From NCBI RefSeq assembly GCF_018398335.1, contig NZ_JAHBRX010000002.1, positions 1,426,001-1,490,000 of the forward strand: a stretch of 64,000 nt of DNA, read 5' to 3'. Below the pieces are notes generated by a model. The model did not search any database. It saw only the letters and a list, made by a program, of their open reading frames with translations, and had not been told where the DNA came from. Below, in pieces: positions 50,494 to 59,929 of the stretch. The DNA comes from Chelatococcus sp. HY11. GTDB lineage: Bacteria; Pseudomonadota; Alphaproteobacteria; Rhizobiales; Beijerinckiaceae. A program made the position numbers and the translations under genes. How positions within the stretch are numbered: the stretch's first letter is position 1; the number at the start of each line of letters is the position of its first letter.

Positions 50494-52755
50494 TCAACGG
50501 CGGGACTTTTGGTCTTGGTCGTCGTCAAACCGCCGCAGGCGCACGAGGGCGCTGAGAGCCGCGCAGGCCTGCCCCAGTGACGACGTTTGGCGGTTCGCGG
50601 TGACCGCGTTGGGATTGCCGTTGAATTCAAGCCGCGGCTCCGTTTCAGCGGGCGCGAACCATGCCCCGGTCGCCATGACGACGACGCCTTCGCGTACGCT
50701 CTCCGTCAGCTTCGCGCGGGCGAGGCAGGCGCCGCGCCCGTTCTCGACGCGGACGATGTCGCCGTCACAGATCCCGCGCTGCCCCGCATCGGTGGGGTGG
50801 ATCGCCACTGGCTCCCGGTCGCCGGCCTGCTGCACCTGGAAAAGCTGGCTGTGCAGCCGCTTGGGGGGTTGGTTGGTCACCAGATGCAATTGGTCCGGGT
50901 CCGCATTGCCGAGCCATTCATGGGGTTCAAGCCAAGCTGGATGTGCTGGGCAATCACGGTAGCCGAAACCCTCAATTCGCTTCGAATAGAGTTCGATGCG
51001 GCCAGACGGGGTAGACAGAGGGCTGGAGACCGGATCCTTGCGGAAGTCTTCCAGGAGCACTTCCGGCCTTTCCGGCGCGGGTACAGCGAAGAAACCCTCC
51101 CGCCAGAATGTGTCGAAGTCGGGCACGGGTACATTCTCGCGCTTGCCCCTGGCCTCGGTTTTTCTCCACAGCCGGCGCAGCCAGCCGAACTCGTCAAGAC
51201 CTTCGGAGAAAGCCTCGCCACAATCGAGGCGTTCCGCGAGTTCTCCGAAAATCAGGAAGTCGTCGCGCGCCTGCGCGAGCGGGTCAATCAGTCTTGGCAT
51301 TGCGAAGACGAAGGGATCGCGGGAGGAGCCGCCGAAATCGTTCCGCTCGACGGTGGTCGTTGCCGGCAGAACGATATCCGCGCGGCGCGCGGCCGGCGTC
51401 CACCACGGCTCGTGCACGATGATGGTGTCCGGCCTCTGCCAGGCTTTCTCCAGCGCAAACAGGTCTTGCGCGTGGTGGAACGGATTCCCGCCGGCCCAGT
51501 ACACCATGCGGATATCGGGAAAAGTGATCTCGCGTCCGTTGAAATCGATCGTCTCGCCCGGCCGGGACAGCGCGTCGATCAAGGTCGCCACCGGTACCGC
51601 GCTTTGCGCCGGATTCGTAAGTCCATCCAGGGCCGGCACGTAACCGCGCCGGGCCGGAGCGCCGACGGCATTCATCGAGCCATAGCCGAAACAGAACCCG
51701 CCACCCGGAAGCCCGATCTGGCCGAGTATCGCGGCCAGGGCGATCAATGCCCAGAACGGCTGCTCGCCATGATCGGCGCGCTGGAGAGACCATGCGGCCG
51801 TCAACATCACGCGACCACGGCGGATCAATCCCCACAGGGCCTCAAGTTCCGTGATGTCGATGCCGGCGATACCGGCGGCCCAGGCGAAGGTCTTTTCTAC
51901 GCCGTCGGTGTCCCCGCGCAGATAGGCGGCCAATTGGTCGTGTCCGACCACATGCTTTTCGAGGAAAGGCAGGTCGGCGCGGCCCTCGATGAAGGCGCGG
52001 TGAGCAAGCGCGAGAATCAAGGACGTATCGGTGTTCGGCCTCGGCGCGATGTGTACCGCATTCAGACCGGGCGGGGCATCCTCGCCCAGCGGCGAAACAA
52101 TCACGAATTTGGTGCCACGTCGCACCGCAGCGTCAACATAGCGTGCCATGTGGTGGTGGCCGGCGCCGCCCGACGTCACGCGCCAATTCTTGGCATTAAG
52201 GCCGCCAAACGCGACCAGCACATCCGTTTCTTCGGCGATCGTGCTCCATTCCGTCGCGGCGAAGGCCACGGCATCTGCCGTGCCGAGCACATGCGGCAGG
52301 ATCGCGTTAGCGGCGCCCCAGCTGTAGTTGCCCAGCTGATCGGTGAAGCCCCCCGCCGCCGCGAGAAAGCGGCGAACGAGGCTTCGTGCGTGGTGCAGGC
52401 GCCCTGCGCTCGACCAGCCGTAGGATCCACCAAGGATAGAAGCCGGACCGTGCAGGTCCCTGACCCGCGCCACTTCCGAGGACACGATATCCAGCGCAGT
52501 ATCCCAGTCGACGGGAACCATCGGGTCCACGCCACGGCCCTTGCCGCCGGCGGCGTGGCGATGGCGCAGGAAGCCCTCGCGCACATAGGGGCGGTCGATC
52601 CGCAGGGGCGAATGAACCAGGCCCGGCAGCGCGCCGATCATATCGGGATCGGCCAGCCCATTCGCCCAGGGCCGCGCCGCAACGAGGCGGCCATCGGCCA
52701 CCTCGGCTTCGAACGCGCCCCAATGGCAGAGGCTGATGGTGCTCGATCCCTGCAT
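50494..52755 (-). CDS. BisC/TorA-like molybdopterin oxidoreductase
   Basis: 753 residues of the DMSO-reductase superfamily, biotin/TMAO-reductase group. LCHWGAFEAEV at the N terminus lacks the 4Fe-4S cysteines, as in that group. The likely Mo-ligand Ser is in GGSYGWSSAGRLHHA, and further cofactor motifs include NPFHHAQD, ADIVLPATTTVERND and PSGRIELYS. There is no signal peptide, so it is cytoplasmic. It probably reduces an S- or N-oxide, or carries out an oxygen-atom transfer or hydroxylation in the pathway. It begins 4 bp after the DapA-like gene. Confidence 0.88.
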   Translation of the reverse strand: MQGSSTISLCHWGAFEAEVADGRLVAARPWANGLADPDMIGALPGLVHSPLRIDRPYVREGFLRHRHAAGGKGRGVDPMVPVDWDTALDIVSSEVARVRDLHGPASILGGSYGWSSAGRLHHARSLVRRFLAAAGGFTDQLGNYSWGAANAILPHVLGTADAVAFAATEWSTIAEETDVLVAFGGLNAKNWRVTSGGAGHHHMARYVDAAVRRGTKFVIVSPLGEDAPPGLNAVHIAPRPNTDTSLILALAHRAFIEGRADLPFLEKHVVGHDQLAAYLRGDTDGVEKTFAWAAGIAGIDITELEALWGLIRRGRVMLTAAWSLQRADHGEQPFWALIALAAILGQIGLPGGGFCFGYGSMNAVGAPARRGYVPALDGLTNPAQSAVPVATLIDALSRPGETIDFNGREITFPDIRMVYWAGGNPFHHAQDLFALEKAWQRPDTIIVHEPWWTPAARRADIVLPATTTVERNDFGGSSRDPFVFAMPRLIDPLAQARDDFLIFGELAERLDCGEAFSEGLDEFGWLRRLWRKTEARGKRENVPVPDFDTFWREGFFAVPAPERPEVLLEDFRKDPVSSPLSTPSGRIELYSKRIEGFGYRDCPAHPAWLEPHEWLGNADPDQLHLVTNQPPKRLHSQLFQVQQAGDREPVAIHPTDAGQRGICDGDIVRVENGRGACLARAKLTESVREGVVVMATGAWFAPAETEPRLEFNGNPNAVTANRQTSSLGQACAALSALVRLRRFDDDQDQKSRR

Positions 52756-52759
52756 CCGG

Positions 52760-53701
52760 CTACTCGGCCGCGATGGCAGACGGCTTGATCCGGAAGCCGT
52801 AGCGCTCTTCCAGGCCGAGGTCGCGGACGGCGTTCAGGCCGATCTGCAGATGATCGGCGGGCACGGGCTGCAGCGGCTTGCGCAGGGGGCCTGCGGGCAG
52901 ACCGATGACGCGCATCAGGGACTTGATCGCCACGGGATTGATCGCCGAATAGGCGAAATGCAGCATCGGCAGGTTGCGCAGCCACGCCTCGCGGCAAGCG
53001 AATGCGTCGTCGCCGTTCTTCCACTCCTTCGAGATGATCGCCATCTCCTGCGGGATGATGTTGCCGGTCATGTTCGCGGTGCCGTGACCGCCCAGCGCCA
53101 TCGTCGGAATAACGAGGCCGAGGTTCGGCGAGCAGCAGCACATGATGGCCATGTCGGGTTTTGCCGCGCATACCTGCGCCACTTGGCCGACGCGGGTGGT
53201 GGATTCCTTCAGAACCACCATGTTCGGATGCTTGGCCAACTTGAGAATGTTGGTCCAGTGCAGATCCGTCGTAACGCGCGGCGGATTGTTGTAGAAGCCG
53301 ATGGGAAAATCCACCGCATCGCAGACTTCCCACGCATAGTCGGTGATCGCTGCATTGTCGGCGCAGATATAGGCGGGAGCCGCGATGATCGCGCCATCGC
53401 CGCCCTCGGCCTTGGCGTAGCGGACATAGTCGATGGTGGTCTGGGTGTTGTTGCCGGTGCAGCCGTAATAGAACAGCATCTTGCCGGTCTTCATCTTCGC
53501 CGTGCGCGAGATGATTTCGCGGCGTTCGTCCGGCGAAAGCATCGATACCTCACCGGTCGACCCCATGATGAGGACGGCTTCCGTTCCGTTGCTTTCATGC
53601 CACGAAAGCAGCGTCTGAAAGCCGTCATAATCAATCGAGCCGTCGGCATTCATCGGCGTAATAAGGGCTACGAAGGAGCCCTTCGGCTTAATATGTGCCA
53701 T
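52760..53701 (-). CDS. DapA-family (N-acetylneuraminate lyase / dihydrodipicolinate synthase) aldolase
   Basis: 313 residues of a Schiff-base class I aldolase. GSTGEVSMLSPDER binds the substrate carboxylate, the Tyr is in IGFYNNPP, and the Schiff-base Lys in MVVLKEST. The substrate is not dihydrodipicolinate by context. In catabolic clusters such enzymes are hydratase-aldolases or dehydratases that make or consume pyruvate. GAGG precedes the ATG. First gene of the whole minus-strand cluster. Confidence 0.9.
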   Translation of the reverse strand: MAHIKPKGSFVALITPMNADGSIDYDGFQTLLSWHESNGTEAVLIMGSTGEVSMLSPDERREIISRTAKMKTGKMLFYYGCTGNNTQTTIDYVRYAKAEGGDGAIIAAPAYICADNAAITDYAWEVCDAVDFPIGFYNNPPRVTTDLHWTNILKLAKHPNMVVLKESTTRVGQVAQVCAAKPDMAIMCCCSPNLGLVIPTMALGGHGTANMTGNIIPQEMAIISKEWKNGDDAFACREAWLRNLPMLHFAYSAINPVAIKSLMRVIGLPAGPLRKPLQPVPADHLQIGLNAVRDLGLEERYGFRIKPSAIAAE

Positions 53702-53899
53702 CCCATCACCTCGCTCTAGACAAAGCTGAGGAAGGAAACGTGGCGCGGCCGACCAAAGCTTTTATCGACCTGGACACGGCTGCCGGCTGAGATTCAGGCC
53801 AGACACAACCCCACGTCTCATCATCCCGATCCGCCGTCCATCGTGTCGGCTGTGGGCGAAAGATCAAATACAATTTCCTGACGGTGCTATGTCGAGGAG

Positions 53900-54811
53900 T
53901 CATGGGCCGAGGCGCGTCACCTCGCCGAAATCGGCGAGCACGTCGGACAGATGCTGGCAAAAGGTTTCTGCCGGCCGGCTGAGCGGGGTATCAGTCGGTT
54001 TGAAGATGTGAAAATCGAACGGAATATCGGGCTTGAACGGCACCAGGCGCAAGTTGGCGCGAAACGCGCGCGGCGTCAGCGGATCGACGATCGCAATGCC
54101 GACACCGGCGGCGGCCAGCCCACATGCCGTGAATGATGGCTGACTTTCAACCGCGATCTGCGGCTGGACGTTCGCTTCGGCGAAGCTCTGCGTAACATAG
54201 CTCGCGACGGCCGTATGGTAAGACAGGGCCACCAGCGGATGGCCTTTCAGGTCACGCGGGGTGAGCACGTCGTGTCCGCTGAGAGGATGGTCCGGCAGCA
54301 TCGCGCAGACACAGCAGGTTCGATAGGACGCGATCACATCGATATTGTGCTGCAGACCGAGAAACTGCCCTATGCCAAGATCAATCTGCCGGGTCGATAC
54401 GAGATCGAGGATCTGGGGCGACCCGTACACATCGTGGGCAATTTTCATGCTGCCGACTTCCGCCAGAAGGCGCGCAATGGCCTTCGGCATGATCTCCAGA
54501 CTTATCATCGGCATGGCCGCCACGTTCAGCACCGCGCGCCTCAGATCCCTGATCTCGCGCGCCACCTGCTCGAGGCGGTCCAGGCCATAGAACATGCGCG
54601 CCACTTCCTGCATGAACTGGCGGCCTTCGACCGTGGGCTCGATCTTGCCGCCCTTGCGCAGGAAGACGGGGAAGCCGACGCTGTGTTCCAACTCCGAGAC
54701 GAGACGACTGACGGCGGGTTGGGAAATATTCAGGGCCTGCGAAGCGGCGGTAACGGAGCCGTGTTGCATGACAAGCTTGAAAGCCCGTATCTGTCGCTCA
54801 TTCATTCCCAT
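53900..54811 (-). CDS. LysR-type transcriptional regulator
   Basis: 303 residues. Helix-turn-helix at about 4-62 (IRAFKLVMQHGSVTAASQALNISQPAVSRLV, quoted in parts), then a substrate-binding domain (AAMPMISLEIMPKAIARLL; DLGIGQFLG). It is transcribed in the same direction as the DapA-led cluster and 198 bp upstream, so it probably controls that cluster. It resembles regulators of opine/octopine or N-heterocycle catabolism (OccR/NocR-like) in its first half, but this is only a family impression. Confidence 0.87.
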   Translation of the reverse strand: MGMNERQIRAFKLVMQHGSVTAASQALNISQPAVSRLVSELEHSVGFPVFLRKGGKIEPTVEGRQFMQEVARMFYGLDRLEQVAREIRDLRRAVLNVAAMPMISLEIMPKAIARLLAEVGSMKIAHDVYGSPQILDLVSTRQIDLGIGQFLGLQHNIDVIASYRTCCVCAMLPDHPLSGHDVLTPRDLKGHPLVALSYHTAVASYVTQSFAEANVQPQIAVESQPSFTACGLAAAGVGIAIVDPLTPRAFRANLRLVPFKPDIPFDFHIFKPTDTPLSRPAETFCQHLSDVLADFGEVTRLGP

Positions 54812-55381
54812 CGTCCACTAAGCGCGCTACGTTTGGCTTCCGCCCCGCGTCGAGGTCGTCCGCACGCCCCGTCCAGATCTCCACGAATCAACGTCTATAT
54901 AATCTATAGGACATCATTCGGATGGGAAAATTCAAAATTCCCGTGATGACGCGGATTAACCGTGGTCCAATGATGCTGGAGCTTTGTATCAGTCCGCGTC
55001 GGCCGAAGCAGACCGAAATTTAGCCATTCTGATTGGGCCTTTGCGGGATTCCGGACGCGTATGGGGAATGAGGCGCGTATCGTGGGTTATCGCGACCAAC
55101 GCTGAAGCCTCAAAAAATTGGTTCTGGCGCGGGCGTCATATCGGAGCCCTCGGTCATCACCACCGGGCCGCGTCCGCCACCGGTGGCTGATCACGATTTT
55201 CAGTAACTGCCAAGGCACGACCGGCGCGTTCAACCGCTGCCCGCTCAGGTTGGCGGTTCCCCCAAGCCAGGGTTTGTGGCTACACGCGGCTGTGGCGAGG
55301 CTCTGTATATGAATCGAAGGCTCAAATGCTTGCCATGGGTTGGGCGCCGCGGTCGTTCGTTCGCAAGGGAGAACTCAGGCG
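54812..55381. other. Intergenic stretch with one LysR-like palindrome
   Basis: 570 bp between the LysR start and the 3' end of fabI. CTATA-TAATC-TATAG (54895-54909) is a perfect dyad in an AT-rich patch 83 bp before the LysR start and is probably its autoregulatory site or promoter region. The remaining 450 bp show no coding region, tRNA or terminator I can support. Confidence 0.45.
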
Positions 55382-56176
55382 TCAGGCCATGATACTCAGG
55401 CCGCCATCGACATAGGTGGTTGTCCCGGTGAGCCGGCGCGCAAACGGCGTCGCCAGAAAGGCCGTTGTGAGGCCGACGTCGTCGATATCGATGAGTTCGT
55501 TGATAGGGCTGCGTTCCGTGGCCTCGCTCAGGAGAACATCGAAATCCTTGATGCCGGAGGCTGCCCTCGTCTTGAGGGGGCCGGGGGATACCGCATGCAC
55601 GCGGATATTCCGGGGGCCGAGTTCGTAAGCGAGATAGCGCACGGCGCTCTCGAGCGCGGCTTTGACCGGCCCCATCAGATTATAGTTGGGGACGACCTTG
55701 TTAGCGCCGTGGTAGCTCATCGCGAGCAAGGTGCCCCCATCCGTCATGAGAGGTTCCGCCAACCGGGCCATTCGGACGAAGGAATGGCATGAAATATCCA
55801 TGGCCACCTTGAAGCCTTCGGCGGAGCTGTCGACGAGCCGCCCGCGCAGATCGTCTTTTGGGGCATAGGCTACCGAATGGAGCGCGATGTCCAGTCGCCC
55901 CCAATGCCTATGGACCTGTGCGAAGACCTCCTCGAGCTCGCCGTCCACGCCGACGTCGCAGGGCGCGAAAATTTCCGCGCCAAGGCTCTGGGCAAGAGGT
56001 TCGACATGGGGTTTGGCCTTGTCGTTGAGGTAGGTTATGGCCAGCTCGGCTCCCAGTTGCCGAAAAACCCTCGCGCAGCCATAGGCGATGGATTGATCGT
56101 TGGCGATACCGATGACAAGGGCGCGCTTGCCTTGCAGCGCGCCGGACTGGACAAGAGTTTCGGTCGTTTCGGACAT
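55382..56176 (-). CDS. fabI: Enoyl-ACP reductase (FabI-type)
   Basis: 264 residues. The divergent-SDR FabI signatures are present: GIANDQSIAYG at about residue 23, LHSVAYAPK, and the catalytic YNLMGPVK (Tyr-x6-Lys). The C-terminal TGTTTYVDGGLSI is typical. It reduces trans-2-enoyl-ACP with NADH in fatty-acid synthesis. Placement after pta-ackA-DUF3141 suggests a dedicated rather than housekeeping copy; a second fabI elsewhere is expected. GAGGC precedes the ATG. Only 8 bp from the DUF3141 stop. Confidence 0.9.
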   Translation of the reverse strand: MSETTETLVQSGALQGKRALVIGIANDQSIAYGCARVFRQLGAELAITYLNDKAKPHVEPLAQSLGAEIFAPCDVGVDGELEEVFAQVHRHWGRLDIALHSVAYAPKDDLRGRLVDSSAEGFKVAMDISCHSFVRMARLAEPLMTDGGTLLAMSYHGANKVVPNYNLMGPVKAALESAVRYLAYELGPRNIRVHAVSPGPLKTRAASGIKDFDVLLSEATERSPINELIDIDDVGLTTAFLATPFARRLTGTTTYVDGGLSIMA

Positions 56177-56184
56177 GACAGGCC

Positions 56185-58542
56185 TCAGATGCCGGGTGCA
56201 ACGTCAGTCGACCTATAGATCGCTCTGCTGTCATTCTGTATGTCAGCGCTGCCGCGACTATCCGGAAAGCGATAGAGTTGCGCGGATGTGCCGCTCAGCA
56301 GGCTACGGAGCGTGGACAGCAAGGCCATCTGGTCAGCATTGGCATCAAACAGTTTTTCCAGACGGTCGAGAAGATCGAGGAGCGCGCGCCGCTCCGCGAA
56401 TGTCGATAGCAGATCAGGCAGCGCGGCCAGTGCCTGCTTCGGCGCAAGCTCGACAATGGATGCCTGCTCCCTGATGATCGCGCGGGCCTGCTCCGTCGGG
56501 AGATCGAGGAGGCCGACATCCTTACCCGCGAGCTCTCTCACCCGCTTCATTGCGGAGAGCCTTCGCCTCCCTGTGCCGGCTTTCATCAATAAAAGCGCGG
56601 TGCGGACCATCGCCGTCGTCCGATTGCCTTCCTTTAGCCGGGCGAGAACGTCCTTCGCGGACGGTCCTGGGCTGGCGACATCGGCAGGCGCCTCCTGTTC
56701 CGCTGGTGCGCAAATGGCCGCGGTTCCGTAGGCTCTGTAGAACAGGTTCTCAAGCGAGGCATCGCGCAGATCGCGATAGAAATCCCATGTCGCGGTCGTC
56801 AAGGCAGCCCCTCTTTTTTCCAGTTGAGCCAAGAGGCCCTCCTCATCGCGCGGCAGGCGATTGGCCCTCGTCCAATCCGCTAGCCCCTTTAGCGGCAGCA
56901 GGAAGGGATTGAGGTCCGAGAGTACCCAGCGCTGCATGCGCTGAGGGTGAAGGGCTCTACGCATGGTGGCGCCGGAGGGCGAAATAAAAGCCGCAAACAG
57001 GGGATGCACATAGGCTTCATAAGCAGATGCGAAGACGTCGGATGTTGATTTCACAGCTTCAAAAGGGACCTCATCCTTGCGGCGATATTTTTGCAGCGCG
57101 TGCAAATCCTCGATGGAGCGCTCGGACAGTAGAACATCGTATTGGACCTTGCCGTCGCTCAGCTTCTCCTCGATCTGCATGCCATATAATCCAGGGGGAA
57201 GATGCTCGATATAGTCAACGAGATCCACAATCTGCTTGTGCTCCCGTTTGGCGATCTGGCCGGAGACGAAAATGCCGAGATGACCGACGCTCTGATGCAT
57301 GAGGCCGACGATGACCTGTCCGTTGGCCTTCAAGGCTTCCGTTGTCGGATAAAGGTCGGCGACCCAGTTGAAGGCTTGCTGGGGAGGCGTGATGTTGTCG
57401 CCCAGTGAAGCGAAAAGGATGATGGGCGATTGGATTGCGCGCAGATCAAACGCCCGCCCCTCCGACCATTCCGCCGCGCCGTCGACGAGATCGTTGCCGA
57501 CGAACAGATTTTCGACGATCCATTTGATTTCCTGGCGGTCCATCATGAAGAAGCCGCCCCACCATCGCTCGAATTCAAGAAATCGCTCAGGCTCGGTGTC
57601 GATTTTTGAAAATAGATTATAATATTTACTGAAATAAGTATTGGCTGGATTGAGGTTCTCGAAGTTCTGTACGAGATGGGCGCCATCGAATTTTCCGGCC
57701 CCCAGGTCACTCGCGAAAAGCGCGGGCCAGACGCCTCCCAAAAGGCCGCCGGAATAGCGCATGGGATTCTCGCCGTCGTTTCCAGCCCAGTAGGACATGG
57801 GAGCCCCATTGATCACGATGGGACCGACGGCATCTGGTTCAAGCGCGCCGACAAGCATGGAAGCCCAACCGCCCTGGCAGTTCCCGATCACGACAGGCTT
57901 TCGCGTCGCGGGATGCCGCTCCGCCACAATATGCAGGAAGTCGGCCTCTGCGCGGGATACGTCCGCCAGAGTTTGGCCAGGGATCGGTTCGGGAAAAAAG
58001 ATGACGAAATAGACGGGATGCCCGGCCTTCAATGCCATTCCGACCTGCGAATCCTCCTTGAAGCCACCTATCCCGGGGCCATGGCCGGCACGGGGGTCGA
58101 TGATGACGAACGGGCGCCGTTCAGGATCTGTCTTCACGCCCGCAGGCGCGATAATGCGCACCAGAGCGTAGTTCACCGGGCGTGCGAAGCTGCGCGCGTC
58201 CGCCACCATTTCCCACTGGAAGTGCAGCAAAGGCGGCTTGCCGGCCTTTTCATGCTCCAGCCAGTTGTTGCCCCGCTGGCGCAATGTATCCCAGAAGAGG
58301 ATCGAGCGCTGGGTAAAGTCCAGCCAATAGTCACTGGCATCGCGCCAGAAGTCCTCAGTGTCCGGCCGCCGCTCCGAGCGTGGCCGCACAGCGGTCTGTA
58401 TCGCATCGAGGTAGCTTGTCCAGGCGTCGAAATATCGGGTCTGAAGCACATGGGCGACAGTCATGTGCAGTCTGACAATCTCCGAAGGCGCGCCACCATC
58501 GGGCGATGCCCCCCTTTCAATAGGAGCGGGATCTCGTGACAT
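56185..58542 (-). CDS. DUF3141 protein (PHA-synthase-like alpha/beta hydrolase)
   Basis: 785 residues from ATG 58542 (after GGAGGG); a further 57 open codons upstream are not convincing. An alpha/beta-hydrolase core (about 100-420) has PFVIIDPRAGHGPGIGGF and a nucleophile elbow GNCQGGW with Cys instead of Ser, like PHA synthases. Then follow ASLGDNITPP with the acid and a His in VGHLGIFVSG. The second half is helical and uncharacterised. An acyl-CoA or polyhydroxyalkanoate-related acyltransfer role is the best inference from the fold and its pta-ackA neighbours. Confidence 0.8.
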   Translation of the reverse strand: MSRDPAPIERGASPDGGAPSEIVRLHMTVAHVLQTRYFDAWTSYLDAIQTAVRPRSERRPDTEDFWRDASDYWLDFTQRSILFWDTLRQRGNNWLEHEKAGKPPLLHFQWEMVADARSFARPVNYALVRIIAPAGVKTDPERRPFVIIDPRAGHGPGIGGFKEDSQVGMALKAGHPVYFVIFFPEPIPGQTLADVSRAEADFLHIVAERHPATRKPVVIGNCQGGWASMLVGALEPDAVGPIVINGAPMSYWAGNDGENPMRYSGGLLGGVWPALFASDLGAGKFDGAHLVQNFENLNPANTYFSKYYNLFSKIDTEPERFLEFERWWGGFFMMDRQEIKWIVENLFVGNDLVDGAAEWSEGRAFDLRAIQSPIILFASLGDNITPPQQAFNWVADLYPTTEALKANGQVIVGLMHQSVGHLGIFVSGQIAKREHKQIVDLVDYIEHLPPGLYGMQIEEKLSDGKVQYDVLLSERSIEDLHALQKYRRKDEVPFEAVKSTSDVFASAYEAYVHPLFAAFISPSGATMRRALHPQRMQRWVLSDLNPFLLPLKGLADWTRANRLPRDEEGLLAQLEKRGAALTTATWDFYRDLRDASLENLFYRAYGTAAICAPAEQEAPADVASPGPSAKDVLARLKEGNRTTAMVRTALLLMKAGTGRRRLSAMKRVRELAGKDVGLLDLPTEQARAIIREQASIVELAPKQALAALPDLLSTFAERRALLDLLDRLEKLFDANADQMALLSTLRSLLSGTSAQLYRFPDSRGSADIQNDSRAIYRSTDVAPGI

Positions 58543-58725
58543 GACACCCTCCACCAAAATTGCCGGCAGGAACTTGCTGTCTCCCTGTTTCGGGAAAAGC
58601 CGACATCGCCGGGCAGGCCACCATACCATCCGGCTGCGGGCATGGTTGCCTCGCGCGGAATTCCCGCCATGCGTTGAGTTCGGGGGTGCCCAGGTTCGGC
58701 GCATCCATGACATTGTTCTCCTGGT

Positions 58726-59928
58726 CTAGTGTGGGAGTGTGGCTGCGCTGATTACATCTCTCGTCTGTCGTGCGATAACCAGCTCCTCATTGGTCGGGAT
58801 GACCCAGGCTGAGGCCGATGAGCTTGACGAGATCTTTGGGCCACCGGTCGAATTAGCTGCCTCGTCGAGCTCCAATCCAGCCCACGTGAGGCCGGCGACG
58901 ACGGCGGCACGCGTAGCCGCGTCGTTCTCGCCAATGCCCGCCGTGAAAACCAGCCCGTCGAGACCGCCGAGCGCCGCGATGAGAGACCCGGTTTCGCGAA
59001 GAATACGATAGACAAACAGATCAATTGCTTTCCGCGCCTCTGTATTCGAGGGCGCGTGGGTCCGTAAGGTGCGCATGTCGTTCGACAGGCTGGAGACGCC
59101 GAGCAACCCAGACTGCGTGTAAAGAATTCGCTCGGCCTCATCGGCCGTGCAACCCATCTCGCGAAGCATATAAAAGACAATGCTGGCGTCGATGGCGCCA
59201 CAGCGCGTTCCCATGGGCAATCCATCAAGAGCTGAGAAGCCCATTGTGGTGGCGACGCTCGTGCCCCCTGAGAGGGCGCAAAGGCTTGCACCATTGCCCA
59301 GGTGCGCCACGATCACCTTCCCGGCAGCCAGCCGTGGGTCGTGGTCTTTCAACACTGACGCGATGTAGTCATACGAAAGGCCATGGAAGCCATAACGCCT
59401 TACCCCGCGATCACGCATGGTCCTCGGTAAAGCGAACATCGTCGCGATCTCGGATTGGCTGTGATGGAAAGCGGTATCGAAGCAGGCCACTTGCGGTAGC
59501 GTCGGAAGGCGGCGGTGCGCGACTTCCATGGGCTTCAGATTATGCGGCTGGTGCAGGGGGGCAAGGGGAGCGAGCTTCGCGAGTTTCGCGACAACCTCAT
59601 CGCTGACCAGCACCGGAGCGGCAAAAGCATCGCCACCATGCACAACGCGGTGGCCAATCGCCACCAGACTGCGTTCGTTGCGGTATTGCTGGAGCCAGGC
59701 GACCAGGTGCATCAATGCTCCTTCGTGGTCTATGCCTCTCTCCGCAGCCCACTCCGCCTGGTCCAGCAGGGCACCAGACTTCTGCGTCACGCGGAACCGG
59801 GCAGCGCGACCGAGCCCTTCGTATTGGCCCCTCCAGACGAGCTCCGGATCCGCGCGGTCGACCATGTCGAAAACCTGGAACTTCAGGCTCGACGATCCCG
59901 CGTTGAGAACGACAAGCGTGGGTATCAT
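58726..59928 (-). CDS. ackA: Acetate (short-chain carboxylate) kinase
   Basis: 400 residues. The N-terminal LVLNAGSSSLKFQVF phosphate loop, HRVVHGG, the active Asp/Arg region (ACFDTAFHH; YGFHGLSYDYI), HLGNGASLCA and GIGEND are all present. It interconverts acyl phosphate and ADP with acid and ATP. The C-terminal loop before VIPTNEELVIAR has an unusual run of five Ser. ATG 59928 follows the pta stop by one base; a GTG at 59940 inside pta is less likely. Confidence 0.95.
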   Translation of the reverse strand: MIPTLVVLNAGSSSLKFQVFDMVDRADPELVWRGQYEGLGRAARFRVTQKSGALLDQAEWAAERGIDHEGALMHLVAWLQQYRNERSLVAIGHRVVHGGDAFAAPVLVSDEVVAKLAKLAPLAPLHQPHNLKPMEVAHRRLPTLPQVACFDTAFHHSQSEIATMFALPRTMRDRGVRRYGFHGLSYDYIASVLKDHDPRLAAGKVIVAHLGNGASLCALSGGTSVATTMGFSALDGLPMGTRCGAIDASIVFYMLREMGCTADEAERILYTQSGLLGVSSLSNDMRTLRTHAPSNTEARKAIDLFVYRILRETGSLIAALGGLDGLVFTAGIGENDAATRAAVVAGLTWAGLELDEAANSTGGPKISSSSSASAWVIPTNEELVIARQTRDVISAATLPH

Positions 59929-59929
59929 G

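Noticed and set aside
54984-55312. Short plus-strand frames between the LysR gene and fabI
   Set aside because: No conserved motif or start signal. I also looked for a tRNA here and saw no acceptor or T-loop pattern that folds.
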